A stretch of 64,000 nucleotides of DNA from Myxococcales bacterium (GTDB lineage: Bacteria > Myxococcota_A > Polyangia > Polyangiales > Ga0077539): assembly GCA_013298625.1 (NCBI GenBank), contig JAAFIF010000037.1, positions 1 through 64,000 on the forward strand, written 5' to 3'. Below, piece after piece: positions 16,632 through 25,119 of this stretch; position 1 is the first letter of the stretch, and each line of letters begins with the position of its first letter. The notes beneath the pieces are model-generated. The model saw nothing but the letters and a program-made list of their open reading frames with translations. It searched no databases and was not told the DNA's origin. The position numbers were made by a program, and so were the translations under genes.

Positions 16632-17004
16632 GCTTCGCCAGCTCGCTTCGCGCTTCGATGAGCGACGTGCACACCACCAGCTTGACGCCCACCGAGAAGC
16701 CCAGCGTCGAGGCCGCCATGCGCGCGGCGCCGTACTGCGTGACGAACAACACGTGCGTCCCGCCGCTGGATTTGAAGGCGCGCCACCACTCCGAGCCGCT
16801 CGGGATCGCGCTCGCCTCGAAGCCGCTCAGGTCCAGAAGGTCGAAGAGCCACAGGGGCGTGCGCGACTGCGCGAGCACCCGCACGAACTCGTCGCGGTGC
16901 GCGCTCACGAGGGCGCCGCTCATGTAGCCCTCCATGCGCACGAAGATCGTCGATGGATTCTCGCGGCGTACGGTGATGGCGCCGGGCTTGTTGCGTGCTG
17001 TCAC
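16597..17004 (-). CDS. STAS/SpoIIAA-like small protein
   Basis: A 135-residue cytoplasmic protein with the alternating beta-alpha pattern of STAS/SpoIIAA-like domains: strand STIFVRMEGYMSG, helix HRDEFVRVLAQS, strand PLWLFDLLDLSGFE (where STAS proteins have the Asp-x-Ser phosphosite region), helix SEWWRAFKSS, strand HVLFVTQY, and strand VKLVVCTS. I take GTG ending at 17004 as start because earlier codons fall in a non-coding-like stretch; no strong ribosome site is visible. The gene ends inside the 3' end of the convergent LysR gene (35-base overlap) and lies 11 bases after the CLC gene on the same strand, so it may be the last gene of that unit. Confidence 0.65.
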   Translation of the reverse strand: MTARNKPGAITVRRENPSTIFVRMEGYMSGALVSAHRDEFVRVLAQSRTPLWLFDLLDLSGFEASAIPSGSEWWRAFKSSGGTHVLFVTQYGAARMAASTLGFSVGVKLVVCTSLIEARSELAKLTESGPSRSMY

Positions 17005-17015
17005 TGCGAGAGAGC

Positions 17016-18314
17016 TTAGCCTGAACCGCCCTCGTTCGGACGATCGACTTCGCGCGACGGTGATTCGCTCACAGCGCGCACCGTCGTCACTTCGCGCAGC
17101 GGCGATCCGCTCTTGGCGCGCACGAGGCGCTGCGAGGGATAGATGCTCCGGTGGCCCGAGAGGACGTACGAGAGCGCACACACAATCAACACGTGCGGAA
17201 AAACCCTGGCTCCCACGAGCTCGACCGCCATGATCGACAGCGCGAGCGGCGCGTTGGCGGCCGCCGCGAAGACCGCCGCCATCCCCACTGCTGCGCCCAG
17301 GGCGACGGGGATCGCCATCGCGTGCGAGAGCGTCGCGCCGAGCGCCGCGCCCACGAAGAACAACGGGGTCACTTCGCCGCCCAAGAAGCCCGCGCCGAGC
17401 GTCACCGCGGTGAACAAGAGCTTCAACGCGAAGGTGTGCACGGGCAGCGTCGGGTCCGAGAAGGCGCGGACGATCGTCGGGACGCCGAGGCCGAGGTAGT
17501 CGCTCGTACCGACGAGCTTCCAGAGCGCGATCACCGTCGCGCCGCCGAGCATCATCCGTACGGGCAGCCTGGGAACCAGCTTTTCTGCGTGCTTCTTGAT
17601 TCTGTGTGTCAGCTCGATGAACGCCGCGCTGCACGCGGCCACGCACGCGGCGAACACCGCCCACTTCGCGAGCAACAACGGCGTGAGCGCCACCGCGGGC
17701 GCGCTCGGGTACGCCGTGTGCCCGACGCCGAGCGCGCGCGTGCACAGGTCGCCGACCACCGAGGCCACCAGCGCGGGAACGAGGGCGTCGTACTCGATCC
17801 TGCCGAGGACGATGAACTCGAGGCCGAAGACCGCGCCGGCGACGGGCGTTCCGAACACCGAGCCGAAGCCGCCGGCGACGCCCGCGGCGAGCAGCCGGCG
17901 CCGCGTCGCGGGCGAGACCTTCAGCCGGTGCGCGAGCCAGTCGCTCAAGCTCGCGCCCATTTGCACCGCGGTCCCTTCGCGCCCCGCGCTTCCGCCGAAC
18001 ACGTGCGTGAGCACCGTGCCGATCAGCACCATCGGCGCCATCCGCAGCGGGATCTCTGGCCCGTCGTCGTGGAAGGTGTCGATCACAAGGTTGTTTCCGC
18101 CCTTGATCGGCTGCCCGAAGCGCTCGTAGAGCGCGCCCAGCACCAGCCCCGCCAGGGGCAAGAGGTACACGATTCGCTCGTTGCCCGTGCGGTAGCTCGT
18201 CGCGCGCTCGAGCAGCCACAAGAACAGCGCCGACGCCGCGCCGCACAACAGCCCGACGAGCGCGCCGAGCACCACCCACTGCCCGAGCGAGGTCAGCCGC
18301 TCGCGTGCGCTCAC
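17016..18314 (-). CDS. CLC-type anion transporter, fluoride-exporter (CLC-F) signature
   Basis: A 432-residue CLC protein with the family's many membrane helices. Two motifs set it in the CLC-F fluoride/proton antiporter clade rather than the chloride clade: GGNNLVI (residues 72-78) in place of GSGIP, and GREGT (111-115) in place of GREGP, keeping the gating Glu113. The later GGEVTPLFFVGAALG stretch is also typical. CLC-F proteins expel F- from the cytoplasm. The start is GTG ending at 18314, overlapping the stop of the metallophosphoesterase gene by four bases (GTGA), so translation is probably coupled. Since the gene has no leader of its own, a fluoride riboswitch directly upstream is ruled out. 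Confidence 0.85.
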   Translation of the reverse strand: MSARERLTSLGQWVVLGALVGLLCGAASALFLWLLERATSYRTGNERIVYLLPLAGLVLGALYERFGQPIKGGNNLVIDTFHDDGPEIPLRMAPMVLIGTVLTHVFGGSAGREGTAVQMGASLSDWLAHRLKVSPATRRRLLAAGVAGGFGSVFGTPVAGAVFGLEFIVLGRIEYDALVPALVASVVGDLCTRALGVGHTAYPSAPAVALTPLLLAKWAVFAACVAACSAAFIELTHRIKKHAEKLVPRLPVRMMLGGATVIALWKLVGTSDYLGLGVPTIVRAFSDPTLPVHTFALKLLFTAVTLGAGFLGGEVTPLFFVGAALGATLSHAMAIPVALGAAVGMAAVFAAAANAPLALSIMAVELVGARVFPHVLIVCALSYVLSGHRSIYPSQRLVRAKSGSPLREVTTVRAVSESPSREVDRPNEGGSG

Positions 18315-20158
18315 TGCGCCGCTCGCGCCACAGGCTGAACGCGGATCGAGAGTCGAACGTCCGTTCCGCTGCGATCGGACAGGGCGATCCAGCCTTCGCC
18401 CGTGAGGTACGAGCCGTCGCTCGCGCGCGGCAGATAGCGAAGCGCCCACGGCAGCGGGTCGTCGCTGTCGAACAGCGAGTCCGCGCCGCGATCGACCTCG
18501 CAGCCAAACGCCCACAGCTCTCCGTGCAGCTCTCGGTGCAACGCGACCGTTACGCCCTCGATCGCAAACGTCTCTGCGTTGTGCGCGCGCTCGAGGGTGA
18601 TCACCCGAGCCTCTCCGTCGACGCCCACTTCGAGCCGCAGCTCGGCGCCGTCGCTCGTCTCGCCCTCGTCGACCTTCACCACCGTCACTGCTGTCACCAC
18701 CAGCTCTTGCGCTGGCTCGGACAGCGCCCCGATGCGCTGGTCGTACGGGCCGAAATCAGTAGCGGCCAGGTTGCCCGTCCACGTCTCGAAGCGCCGCCCG
18801 TCCCCAGCGTTGTCCCGCTCGCGGTCCGAGTACACAAACGCCGCCGTGTAGCTGCGCAGACGGCCGAACACGCCCGCGACGCCGTGACGAATGGTCGATC
18901 GCCACGTCCCCACGTCGAGAAAAAACGCGTCGGTTTCGCTCGGGCTCGGCATCGGAACCTGATCCGGATGATGCGTGTGCCCGGCGATCACCACGTCCAC
19001 GTGCCCCTCGGTGATCGCGTCTTCGTGCGACGCCATCGCCGCGCCGCGCAGCGACGAGTTGGAGCTGTCCAGCTCTTGCACGCGCTGAATCAACCGCTCG
19101 AGCGACTCCGGTGACAGCCCGCGAAGCGACTCGCGCACCAGCGTGGCGACCGGGTCGGTGATGTACTTCAGCATCGCCAGACGCCCAGCAATATCGTGCA
19201 CAAACGGGTCTCTCGCCGCGGTCTGGTACAGGTCCACCAGCACCGGCCGGAGCAGCTCGAAGATGTCCTTGCGCGTCCCGCCGAGGCGCTTGACCAGGTA
19301 CTGGATCAGCAGCGTGGGCGGCCGCACGTCGTCGAACTCGATCAGGGCGTTGTAGAAGCGCCGCAGCCGCTCGCCGTCGTCGTTGTCCTGCCGCAGCCGC
19401 GCCGCGTACAGCGCGCGAAACGAGGTCCCCAGCCGCGCGACCCCGTCGATCGTCACGTAGTCGCCCAGGCACGGCGCCAGATAGCCAGGCTCGTCGATGG
19501 CGATCGGCTGCCCGAACGGCACGTCCACGCCGATGTTGGCCGGGTCGTACTCGTGCCCGTGGCGGATGCGCACGCCGTACCCTTCGGCGCGCGATCGATC
19601 GATCACGTGCGGAAACAGCGCGTCTCCCTCGGGCATCGCCAGCAGCTCTCGGATGCGCCTGCGCACCGAAGGCCACGCGTTGGCGAGCCGATCGTGGTTG
19701 CCCGGCAGGTAGTGCACGAGCACCTCGGTGCCCTCGGCGAGCGTGGTGACCTGCCCGTAGCGCTCGAAGCTGCGCGTCTGCACGAAGCGCTGAAGCGTCG
19801 CCCACACCTCGGCGTTGTCCGCGGCGACGCACTCCAAGATCTGCAGGGTCTTCTCGCGCAACGGGTTGCCTGCGTCGTCCGGTCCGAGCTCTTTGCCGTA
19901 GGGGCGCAGGTCGGGATCGCCGCTCGAAAACCAGAGCGGAGAGCGCCACAGCTCGAAGATGTCCCCGTTGAAGACGATCTCGACGCGCGAGGATCGTCCG
20001 CGCTCGGCGAAGCGCGCGACGTCCGCAAGCAAGAGCGTCAGCGCCCCGCGGGTGACGTTGCGACGCACGCCCGTCTCGCGCAGCTCGCCGCGCTGCACAT
20101 AGCGGATCGAGTCGAGAGAGACGTGCTGAAAATGAAGGTCACTGATGACGACGAGCAT
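18311..20158 (-). CDS. calcineurin-like metallophosphoesterase, 615 residues
   Basis: The metal-binding motifs are all present: SDLHF (residues 6-10), FNGDIFE (~64-70), LPGNHDR (~154-160), RHGHEYD (~203-209) and AGHTHHP (~390-396), so the first ~400 residues are a dinuclear metallophosphoesterase with a ~180-residue helical insert between the fourth and fifth motifs (SFRALYAARLRQDND to LRGLSPESLERLI). Residues ~420-615 form a C-terminal beta-rich domain I do not recognise. The presence of GDIFE rather than GDxxD is a common variant. First gene of a unit with the CLC-F gene (four-base overlap). The substrate is unknown; UDP-sugar or lipid phosphoesters are typical for relatives. Confidence 0.86.
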   Translation of the reverse strand: MLVVISDLHFQHVSLDSIRYVQRGELRETGVRRNVTRGALTLLLADVARFAERGRSSRVEIVFNGDIFELWRSPLWFSSGDPDLRPYGKELGPDDAGNPLREKTLQILECVAADNAEVWATLQRFVQTRSFERYGQVTTLAEGTEVLVHYLPGNHDRLANAWPSVRRRIRELLAMPEGDALFPHVIDRSRAEGYGVRIRHGHEYDPANIGVDVPFGQPIAIDEPGYLAPCLGDYVTIDGVARLGTSFRALYAARLRQDNDDGERLRRFYNALIEFDDVRPPTLLIQYLVKRLGGTRKDIFELLRPVLVDLYQTAARDPFVHDIAGRLAMLKYITDPVATLVRESLRGLSPESLERLIQRVQELDSSNSSLRGAAMASHEDAITEGHVDVVIAGHTHHPDQVPMPSPSETDAFFLDVGTWRSTIRHGVAGVFGRLRSYTAAFVYSDRERDNAGDGRRFETWTGNLAATDFGPYDQRIGALSEPAQELVVTAVTVVKVDEGETSDGAELRLEVGVDGEARVITLERAHNAETFAIEGVTVALHRELHGELWAFGCEVDRGADSLFDSDDPLPWALRYLPRASDGSYLTGEGWIALSDRSGTDVRLSIRVQPVARAAQ

Positions 20159-20223
20159 GAAGAGGGATGAGGCTCCGCGATCGCTGTTGTACGCGATGCG
20201 CGCCGCGCCCGTCGAACGATCGC

Positions 20224-20679
20224 TCAGCCGCCGCGCAGCGAGAGCTTCTCTCCGCTCACTTCGGCCTCGGGGTCGAGCGCGAGCAGGCGCACGCGGCCCG
20301 TGGCGATCACGGCGCCGTCGGCGTTGACGAGGGTGACCTCCCAGAGCTGCGTGCGGCTGCCGCGCGTGATGGGGGTGGCGCGGGCGTCCAGCGTTCCCCC
20401 GCGAAAGGCGCGGACGAAGGAGGTGTGGTTGTCGAGCCCGACGACGTGCTTGCCCTTGGACATCGCGTCGATGCTCGCGCCCACGGACGCCAGCGACTCG
20501 ACCACGCTCGCGTACACCCCGCCGTGCACGATGCCCATGGGCTGACAGTGCTCGGGGCCCAGCGTGACCTTCGCGATCACCGCGTCGCGCGAGGCCTCGA
20601 TCAGCACCAGCCCGAGCCGCTCGGCGAAGGTGCCCTTGTGCAGCTCGTTGATGTTCGCGGCGATTTCTGTGGGGTTCAT
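20224..20679 (-). CDS. PaaI-family (hotdog fold) acyl-CoA thioesterase
   Basis: A 151-residue hotdog-fold protein with the PaaI/YbgC-type signature: HCQPMGIVHGGVYASVVESLAS (written here only in part: MGIVHGGVYAS, with the conserved HGG), GLDNHTSFVRAFRGG, and LWEVTLVNADGAVIATGRVRLL. These enzymes hydrolyse acyl- or aryl-CoA thioesters. The start is the ATG ending at 20679, two bases after the ABC-F gene's stop, so the two genes are co-transcribed. Confidence 0.9.
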   Translation of the reverse strand: MNPTEIAANINELHKGTFAERLGLVLIEASRDAVIAKVTLGPEHCQPMGIVHGGVYASVVESLASVGASIDAMSKGKHVVGLDNHTSFVRAFRGGTLDARATPITRGSRTQLWEVTLVNADGAVIATGRVRLLALDPEAEVSGEKLSLRGG

Positions 20680-20681
20680 GG

Positions 20682-22619
20682 CTAAGCGCTCTCCTCTGCT
20701 TCGAGCCGCGCGAGCTCGGCTTCGTACGACTCCCACTCGGCCATCAGCGCGTCGATCTTGGGGCCCAGCGACTGGTGCTCGGCATCGAGCTTCGCGAGCT
20801 CGTCTTTGCTCGTGCGCTCGTAGAAGCCGTCGCTGCCGTACAGGTCGTCGATGGCCTTGCGTCGCGCCTCGGCTTGCTCGACCGCAGCGAGGGCCTTGTC
20901 TCTCAGCTTCGGGAGCTGCGCGATGCGGTTTCGCCGCTTCTTTTGCTCCTCGTACGCCTTGCGCTTGTCGACCGACGTCTCTGCGTCCGCGGCGCTCGCG
21001 GCCTTCTTCGCGCGCAGCGAGACCGACTCGGCGTCGAGGTGATCGTCGCCGCACTTCTCGAGGTACTCCGCGAACGTGCCCGGAAAGAAATTCGGCCCCT
21101 CCGGCCGAAGCTCCAAGATCCTCGTCGCCACGTCGCTGACGAACCGCCGATCGTGCGAGACGAACAGCACCGTCCCCTCGAACGCCTGCAGCGCCTCGAC
21201 GAGCGCGTCGATCGACTCCAAATCCAAGTGATTCGTCGGCTCGTCCAGCACCAGCACGTTGGGCTGCTGCGCCATCAGCGTGCCGAACACCAGCCGCGCC
21301 GCCTCGCCGCCCGAGAGCGACTTCACCCGCTTGTGCACGTCCTCGCCCGAGAACAACACGCTGCCCAAGTGCTTGCGCACAAACGCCACGTTCTCTCTAG
21401 GCCTGACCGCCTCCATCACCGAGAGGGCGGTCGCATCGGGGTCGCTCAGCACCTCGCCGTGGTCCTGCGCGAAGTACCCCACGCGCACCTCGTGGCCCCA
21501 CCGCGACGTGCCCGAATCTTGCTCGAGGTGGCCGACGGCGATGCGCAAAAGCGTGGATTTTCCCAGTCCGTTGGGGCCGATGACCGCGAGCCGCTCGCCG
21601 CGCCGCAGCGTGAGCGAGAGCCCCTCGAGCACGCGCTTGTCGCCGTAGCGCTTCGAGAGCGCCTCGACCTCGAGCACGTCTTTTCCGCTCGGTCGCTCGG
21701 GGGTGAAGCGAAACAACGGCGCGCGCCGCGAGCTGTCCTCGAGCTCGTCGACCTCGATCTTGTCGAGCTGCTTCAGGATGCTCTGCGCCTGGCTCGCCTT
21801 GCTGGCCTTGTAGCGAAAGCGCTCGACGTACGCCCGCTTGTGCGCGATCAGCGCCTCGGTCTTGTCGATCTCCTTCTGCCTTCGCTCGCGCTCGGCGAAC
21901 TTCTGCTCGACGAAGAGCCGGTAGTTTCCCGTGTATTTCGTGACCGTCCCGTAGTCCACATCCAAGATGTGCGTCGTCACGTTGTCGAGAAACCGCTGGT
22001 CGTGCGAGATCACCACCGCGCACCCGCGATAGTCCCCGAGAAACTTCTCGAGCCAGCGAATCGACAGGATATCCAAGTGATTGGTGGGCTCGTCCAAGAG
22101 CAGAAGCTCCGGTCCGCCGAGCAGCGCTTGCGCGAGCAGGACCCGCAGCTTGAAGCCGCCCGAGAGCGTCGCGAGCGGCTCTCTGTGCACCGCAGCCGGG
22201 ATGCCCAGCCCCGTGAGAATCCAGCTCGCCCGCGCTTCGAGCGTGTACCCGTCGTGCGCTCGCACGAGCTCTTCGAGCTCTGCCACCCGCAGCGGGTCTC
22301 CGTGCTGCTCGGTGAGCGCCTCGAGCTCGCGCAGCGCGTCCCACACGAGCCGATCGCCGCGCGCCGCCACGTCCACGATCCGCTCTTGGTCCGAGAGAAA
22401 CTGGTCCTGCTGCAGCGCCCCCACGCGCACCCGCTTCGGCAGCAGCACGCTGCCCTCGGAGGGTGTGTCGCGGCCGATGAGAATGTTCATCAGCGTGGAT
22501 TTTCCCGAGCCGTTTGCGCCGACGAGGCCGTAGCGGCAGCCCTCGTCGAGCTCGAGTGAGACGTCGCTGAAGAGCGTTCGCGCGCCGTATGATTTGCCGA
22601 GGCGGGTCGTGCTGAGCAT
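20682..22619 (-). CDS. ABC-F family ATPase (Uup/YheS-like)
   Basis: A 645-residue soluble protein with two ABC cassettes and no membrane segment. First cassette: Walker A GANGSGKST (~33-41), signature LSGGF, Walker B LLLLDEPTNHLD. Second: GPNGLGKST (~350), LSGGEAARL, VLVLDEPTNHLD. An arm-like linker (KFAERERRQKEIDKTEALI) joins them, and the C-terminal ~110 residues are a charged coiled coil (KAYEEQKKRRNRIAQL; LAAVEQAEARRKAI), as in Uup. ABC-F proteins act on the ribosome or, for Uup, also on DNA structure. Start at the ATG ending at 22619, where MLSTTRLGKSYG begins the cassette. Divergent from the SPFH gene by 167 bases and followed by the thioesterase gene. Confidence 0.92.
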   Translation of the reverse strand: MLSTTRLGKSYGARTLFSDVSLELDEGCRYGLVGANGSGKSTLMNILIGRDTPSEGSVLLPKRVRVGALQQDQFLSDQERIVDVAARGDRLVWDALRELEALTEQHGDPLRVAELEELVRAHDGYTLEARASWILTGLGIPAAVHREPLATLSGGFKLRVLLAQALLGGPELLLLDEPTNHLDILSIRWLEKFLGDYRGCAVVISHDQRFLDNVTTHILDVDYGTVTKYTGNYRLFVEQKFAERERRQKEIDKTEALIAHKRAYVERFRYKASKASQAQSILKQLDKIEVDELEDSSRRAPLFRFTPERPSGKDVLEVEALSKRYGDKRVLEGLSLTLRRGERLAVIGPNGLGKSTLLRIAVGHLEQDSGTSRWGHEVRVGYFAQDHGEVLSDPDATALSVMEAVRPRENVAFVRKHLGSVLFSGEDVHKRVKSLSGGEAARLVFGTLMAQQPNVLVLDEPTNHLDLESIDALVEALQAFEGTVLFVSHDRRFVSDVATRILELRPEGPNFFPGTFAEYLEKCGDDHLDAESVSLRAKKAASAADAETSVDKRKAYEEQKKRRNRIAQLPKLRDKALAAVEQAEARRKAIDDLYGSDGFYERTSKDELAKLDAEHQSLGPKIDALMAEWESYEAELARLEAEESA

Positions 22620-22786
22620 GCGTTGCGCCGAGACTGTTACCGCGTTCTCGTGCGTTCGTGCGCGGACCGATTTCGATTGCGCCGCCGTTGGCACGCGCTT
22701 ACCGACTCGAGCCGTGTGAGCCGAGAGCGGGCGAGAGGCGCCGCGCTCGCGGCCGTCTGTTCGTGCTCAGAGAGGGTGAGGTGCTC

Positions 22787-23692
22787 ATGGATCCTGTCGT
22801 TCTCGTGCTCGTGCCCATCGTCGCGCTCGCGGCGATCCTGCTGATCTCGTCGTTGTTTACGGTCAGCCAGCAGACGACGGCGGTCGTCGAGCGCTTCGGC
22901 AAGTTCGTCCGCATCGCGCGCCCCGGGCTCAACTTCAAGCTCCCGCTCATCGAGCGCGTCGCGGCCCGCGTGAACATGCGCGTCCAGCAGATCGACATGC
23001 GCGTCGAGACCAAGACCGAGGACAACGTGTTCGTGCACGTGACGGTCAGCGTGCAGACCTTCGTCCTGCCCGAGAAGGTCGTCGACGCGTTCTACAAGCT
23101 CGACAACGCCTCGCAGCAGATCAGCTCGTTTGTCTTCGACGTGGTCCGCGCGCGCGTGCCCAAGGTCAAGCTCGACGACGTCTTCGCCAACAAAGACGAG
23201 ATCGCCGACGCCGTGAAGGCCGAGCTCACCGAGGCCATGGACGACTTCGGCTACGGCATCGTGAAGGCCCTGGTCACCGACATCGAGCCCGACCCCAGCG
23301 TGAAGGCCGCGATGAACCAGATCAACGCCGCGCAGCGCGAGCGCGTCGCCGCCATGGAGCGAGGCGAGGCCAACCGCATCTTGCAGGTCAAAGCCGCGGA
23401 GGCCGAGGCCCAGAGCAAGGCCCTTCAAGGCAAGGGAACCGCTGATCAGCGCCGCGCCATCGTCGACGGCTTGCGCGACTCGGTCGACGCGTTCTCGAAG
23501 GGCATCCCTGGCACCACGCCGCAAGACGTCCTCGCGCTGATCATCGCCTCGCAGTACTTCGACACCCTGCGCGAGATGTCCCTGCACGGAAAGCTCACCA
23601 CCATCATGCTCCCCCACTCGCCCACCGCGGCGAGCGACATGATCGAGCAGCTGCGCGTCGGGATGATCTCTGCGCAGCAAGCGACGAAGTAG
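22787..23692 (+). CDS. SPFH/band 7 (stomatin-like) membrane protein
   Basis: A 301-residue band 7 protein. Residues 3-25 are an N-terminal membrane anchor (VVLVLVPIVALAAILLISSLF), followed by the SPFH domain (VSQQTTAVVERFGKFVRIARPGLNFKLPLIE in part, RVQQIDMRVETKT) and a helical coiled part rich in Ala and Glu (GEANRILQVKAAEAEAQSKA). Close relatives form large membrane-associated cages and organise lipid domains or assist proteases such as FtsH or HtpX-type partners. Start at ATG 22787, preceded by GAGAGGGTGAGG. No NfeD partner gene is adjacent; the next gene is arsM, convergent with only 3 bases between stops. Confidence 0.9.
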   Translation: MDPVVLVLVPIVALAAILLISSLFTVSQQTTAVVERFGKFVRIARPGLNFKLPLIERVAARVNMRVQQIDMRVETKTEDNVFVHVTVSVQTFVLPEKVVDAFYKLDNASQQISSFVFDVVRARVPKVKLDDVFANKDEIADAVKAELTEAMDDFGYGIVKALVTDIEPDPSVKAAMNQINAAQRERVAAMERGEANRILQVKAAEAEAQSKALQGKGTADQRRAIVDGLRDSVDAFSKGIPGTTPQDVLALIIASQYFDTLREMSLHGKLTTIMLPHSPTAASDMIEQLRVGMISAQQATK

Positions 23693-23695
23693 CGC

Positions 23696-24589
23696 TCACT
23701 CCGTCGGGTCGCAGCAGCCGGGCGCGCAGCAACTCGCCGCGGACTGACCGAGGGCGATCTTGGGCTTCTGCCTCGGCGCGCTCGCGGCGGTCTCTGCGCG
23801 GGCCGTCCCCTTGGTGGCCGTGATCGCCGCGGACGCGACGAAGTTCTCTGCGCCCGAACCAGGGAGCCAGTCCTTGATGAACTCTCGGCTCTCTTCGCGA
23901 ACCTTCACGTCGACCGACGCGAAGCCCGCCGCCGTCAGCGCGCGCTCGATCGCCGCGACCTCGATCGCCCCAGAGACGCAACCCGTGAGCGCGTCGACGC
24001 TGGACTTCAGCGACTCAGGCAGCGGGGCGAGCAGCACGATGTCCGAGATGGCCAGCCGTCCGCCGTCGCTCAGCACGCGAAACGCCTCGCGAAACACCGC
24101 GTCTTTGTCCGGGCTGAGGTTGATCACGCAGTTCGACAAGATCACGTCGACGGTGTTGTCCGCGACCGGCAGGCGCTCGATCTCGCCGAGGCGAAAGTCG
24201 ACGTTGCTGTACCCAGCCTTCGCGGCGTTGGCGCGCGCCTTCGAGACCATGGCGGGGGTCATGTCGACGCCGATGACCTTTCCGCTCGGGCCCACTTGCT
24301 TGGAGGCGAGAAAGCAGTCGATCCCGCCGCCTGCGCCGAGGTCGAGCACGGTCTCGCCTTCGCGAAGGGCGGCGATCGCCGCGGGATTTCCGCAGCCGAG
24401 TCCCATGTTGGCGCCGTCGGGCAGGGCCGCGATGTCCTCGGCGCTGTACCCGAGCTTCTCTGCGTTGCCGACGTCGAAGTTGGGCCCGCAGCAGCCCGCC
24501 GCGCAGCTGCTCGCGCCCTTGGCGTTGGCCACCGCCGCGTACTGCTCGCGGACCGTGTTGCGGACTTCGTCGTTCGTCTGTTCGTTCAT
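23696..24589 (-). CDS. arsM: arsenite S-adenosylmethionine methyltransferase
   Basis: A 297-residue ArsM. The AdoMet-binding Rossmann motif is VLDLGAGGGIDCF (~85-97), and the conserved catalytic Cys residues of the family are seen in SNCVINLSPDK (~152) and LTGCVSGAI (~200); an N-terminal SSCAAGCCGP cluster and a C-terminal CCAPGCCDP cluster add further thiols. ArsM transfers methyl groups from AdoMet to As(III), giving volatile or less toxic methylarsenicals. It is preceded by its own ArsR-type operator (24616-24631) and separated from arsR by a strong terminator, so it likely has an independent arsenite-inducible promoter. Confidence 0.95.
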   Translation of the reverse strand: MNEQTNDEVRNTVREQYAAVANAKGASSCAAGCCGPNFDVGNAEKLGYSAEDIAALPDGANMGLGCGNPAAIAALREGETVLDLGAGGGIDCFLASKQVGPSGKVIGVDMTPAMVSKARANAAKAGYSNVDFRLGEIERLPVADNTVDVILSNCVINLSPDKDAVFREAFRVLSDGGRLAISDIVLLAPLPESLKSSVDALTGCVSGAIEVAAIERALTAAGFASVDVKVREESREFIKDWLPGSGAENFVASAAITATKGTARAETAASAPRQKPKIALGQSAASCCAPGCCDPTE

Positions 24590-24615
24590 GGTGTGATCCT
24601 CAGTGTTGTTCGTAG

Positions 24616-24631
24616 ATCGTCGATTAACGAT
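24616..24631. promoter_or_regulatory. ArsR operator before arsM (ATCGT-N6-ACGAT)
   Basis: A perfect dyad ATCGT-CGATTA-ACGAT located 27 bases before the arsM start. The same arms and the same six-base spacing recur at 25000-25015 over the arsR start, so both are probably bound by the ArsR protein. Its position after the arsR terminator implies a second promoter for arsM. Confidence 0.75.
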
Positions 24632-24655
24632 GAAGAAGACGCGCCGAAGCGCGTC
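24632..24655 (-). terminator. intrinsic terminator of arsR with a UUCG tetraloop
   Basis: On the minus strand the arsR stop codon runs into GACGCGC-TTCG-GCGCGTC (24655 down to 24638), a seven-base perfect stem closed by the very stable C(UUCG)G loop, followed by TTCTTCAT. The pyrimidine-rich tail is modest but the stem is strong. It separates arsR from arsM transcription. Confidence 0.75.
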
Positions 24656-25001
24656 ACAGCCCCCCGACCAGCGCCTTCAGCCGACGCAGCGCGCGCGGCT
24701 CGACGCAATAGCAGACCCGCGGCCCGTCGATCTCGCCGCGGATCAGCCCCGCGTCCTTGAGCACCTTCAAGTGCTGCGAGACCGTCGACTGCGCCAGCGG
24801 AAGCTCGTCCACGATGTCCCCGCACACGCACGCGTCGCGGCGGATCAAGATGCGCAGGATCTTCACCCGCGCCGGGTGCCCGATCGCCTTGGTGAGCAGC
24901 GCGAGCTCGTCGTCCGCCGCGTCGCCTTCGATGGGGCGCAGGTCCGCCTGCGGCTCCGCAGGCCCGCAGCACGGGGCCGAGGCGTCGTTCGTGCGAGTCA
25001 T
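24654..25001 (-). CDS. arsR: ArsR-family arsenite-responsive repressor
   Basis: A 115-residue ArsR/SmtB winged-helix protein. The metal site CVCGDI sits in the helix before the recognition helix as in As(III)-sensing ArsR proteins, followed by LPLAQSTVSQHLKVLKDAGLI (part of the DNA-binding helices) and the wing GPRVCYCVE, which adds a further CYC thiol pair. An extra CC pair is near the N-terminus. The ATG ending at 25001 is chosen; a longer reading of seven codons exists but begins inside the operator. The operator ATCGT-N6-ACGAT overlaps this start codon, consistent with tight autoregulation. Gene partner: arsM. Confidence 0.93.
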   Translation of the reverse strand: MTRTNDASAPCCGPAEPQADLRPIEGDAADDELALLTKAIGHPARVKILRILIRRDACVCGDIVDELPLAQSTVSQHLKVLKDAGLIRGEIDGPRVCYCVEPRALRRLKALVGGL

Positions 25002-25015
25002 CGTAAAACGACGAT
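25000..25015. promoter_or_regulatory. ArsR operator overlapping the arsR start (ATCGT-N6-ACGAT)
   Basis: Perfect dyad ATCGT-AAAACG-ACGAT whose left arm includes the first two bases of the arsR ATG (minus strand). Arms and spacing equal those of the site before arsM. Binding here would block arsR expression itself. Confidence 0.75.
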
Positions 25016-25119
25016 AGAACAACGCCCCTCCCGCGGCAAGCCCTCATCGGTGAGCGAGCTCTGGGGGAGATTCCCGGCGAAACGCGGTCGCCTCACGCCC
25101 GGGAGACGAGCCCTCACGG

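Noticed and set aside
18311..20223. Fluoride riboswitch before the CLC-F gene.
   Set aside because: The CLC-F gene overlaps the upstream gene, leaving no leader, and I could not make out the crcB-type fold before the first gene.
20775..22559. Plus-strand frame of about 590 codons opposite the ABC-F gene.
   Set aside because: No domain, and the ABC-F gene on the other strand has complete Walker and signature motifs.
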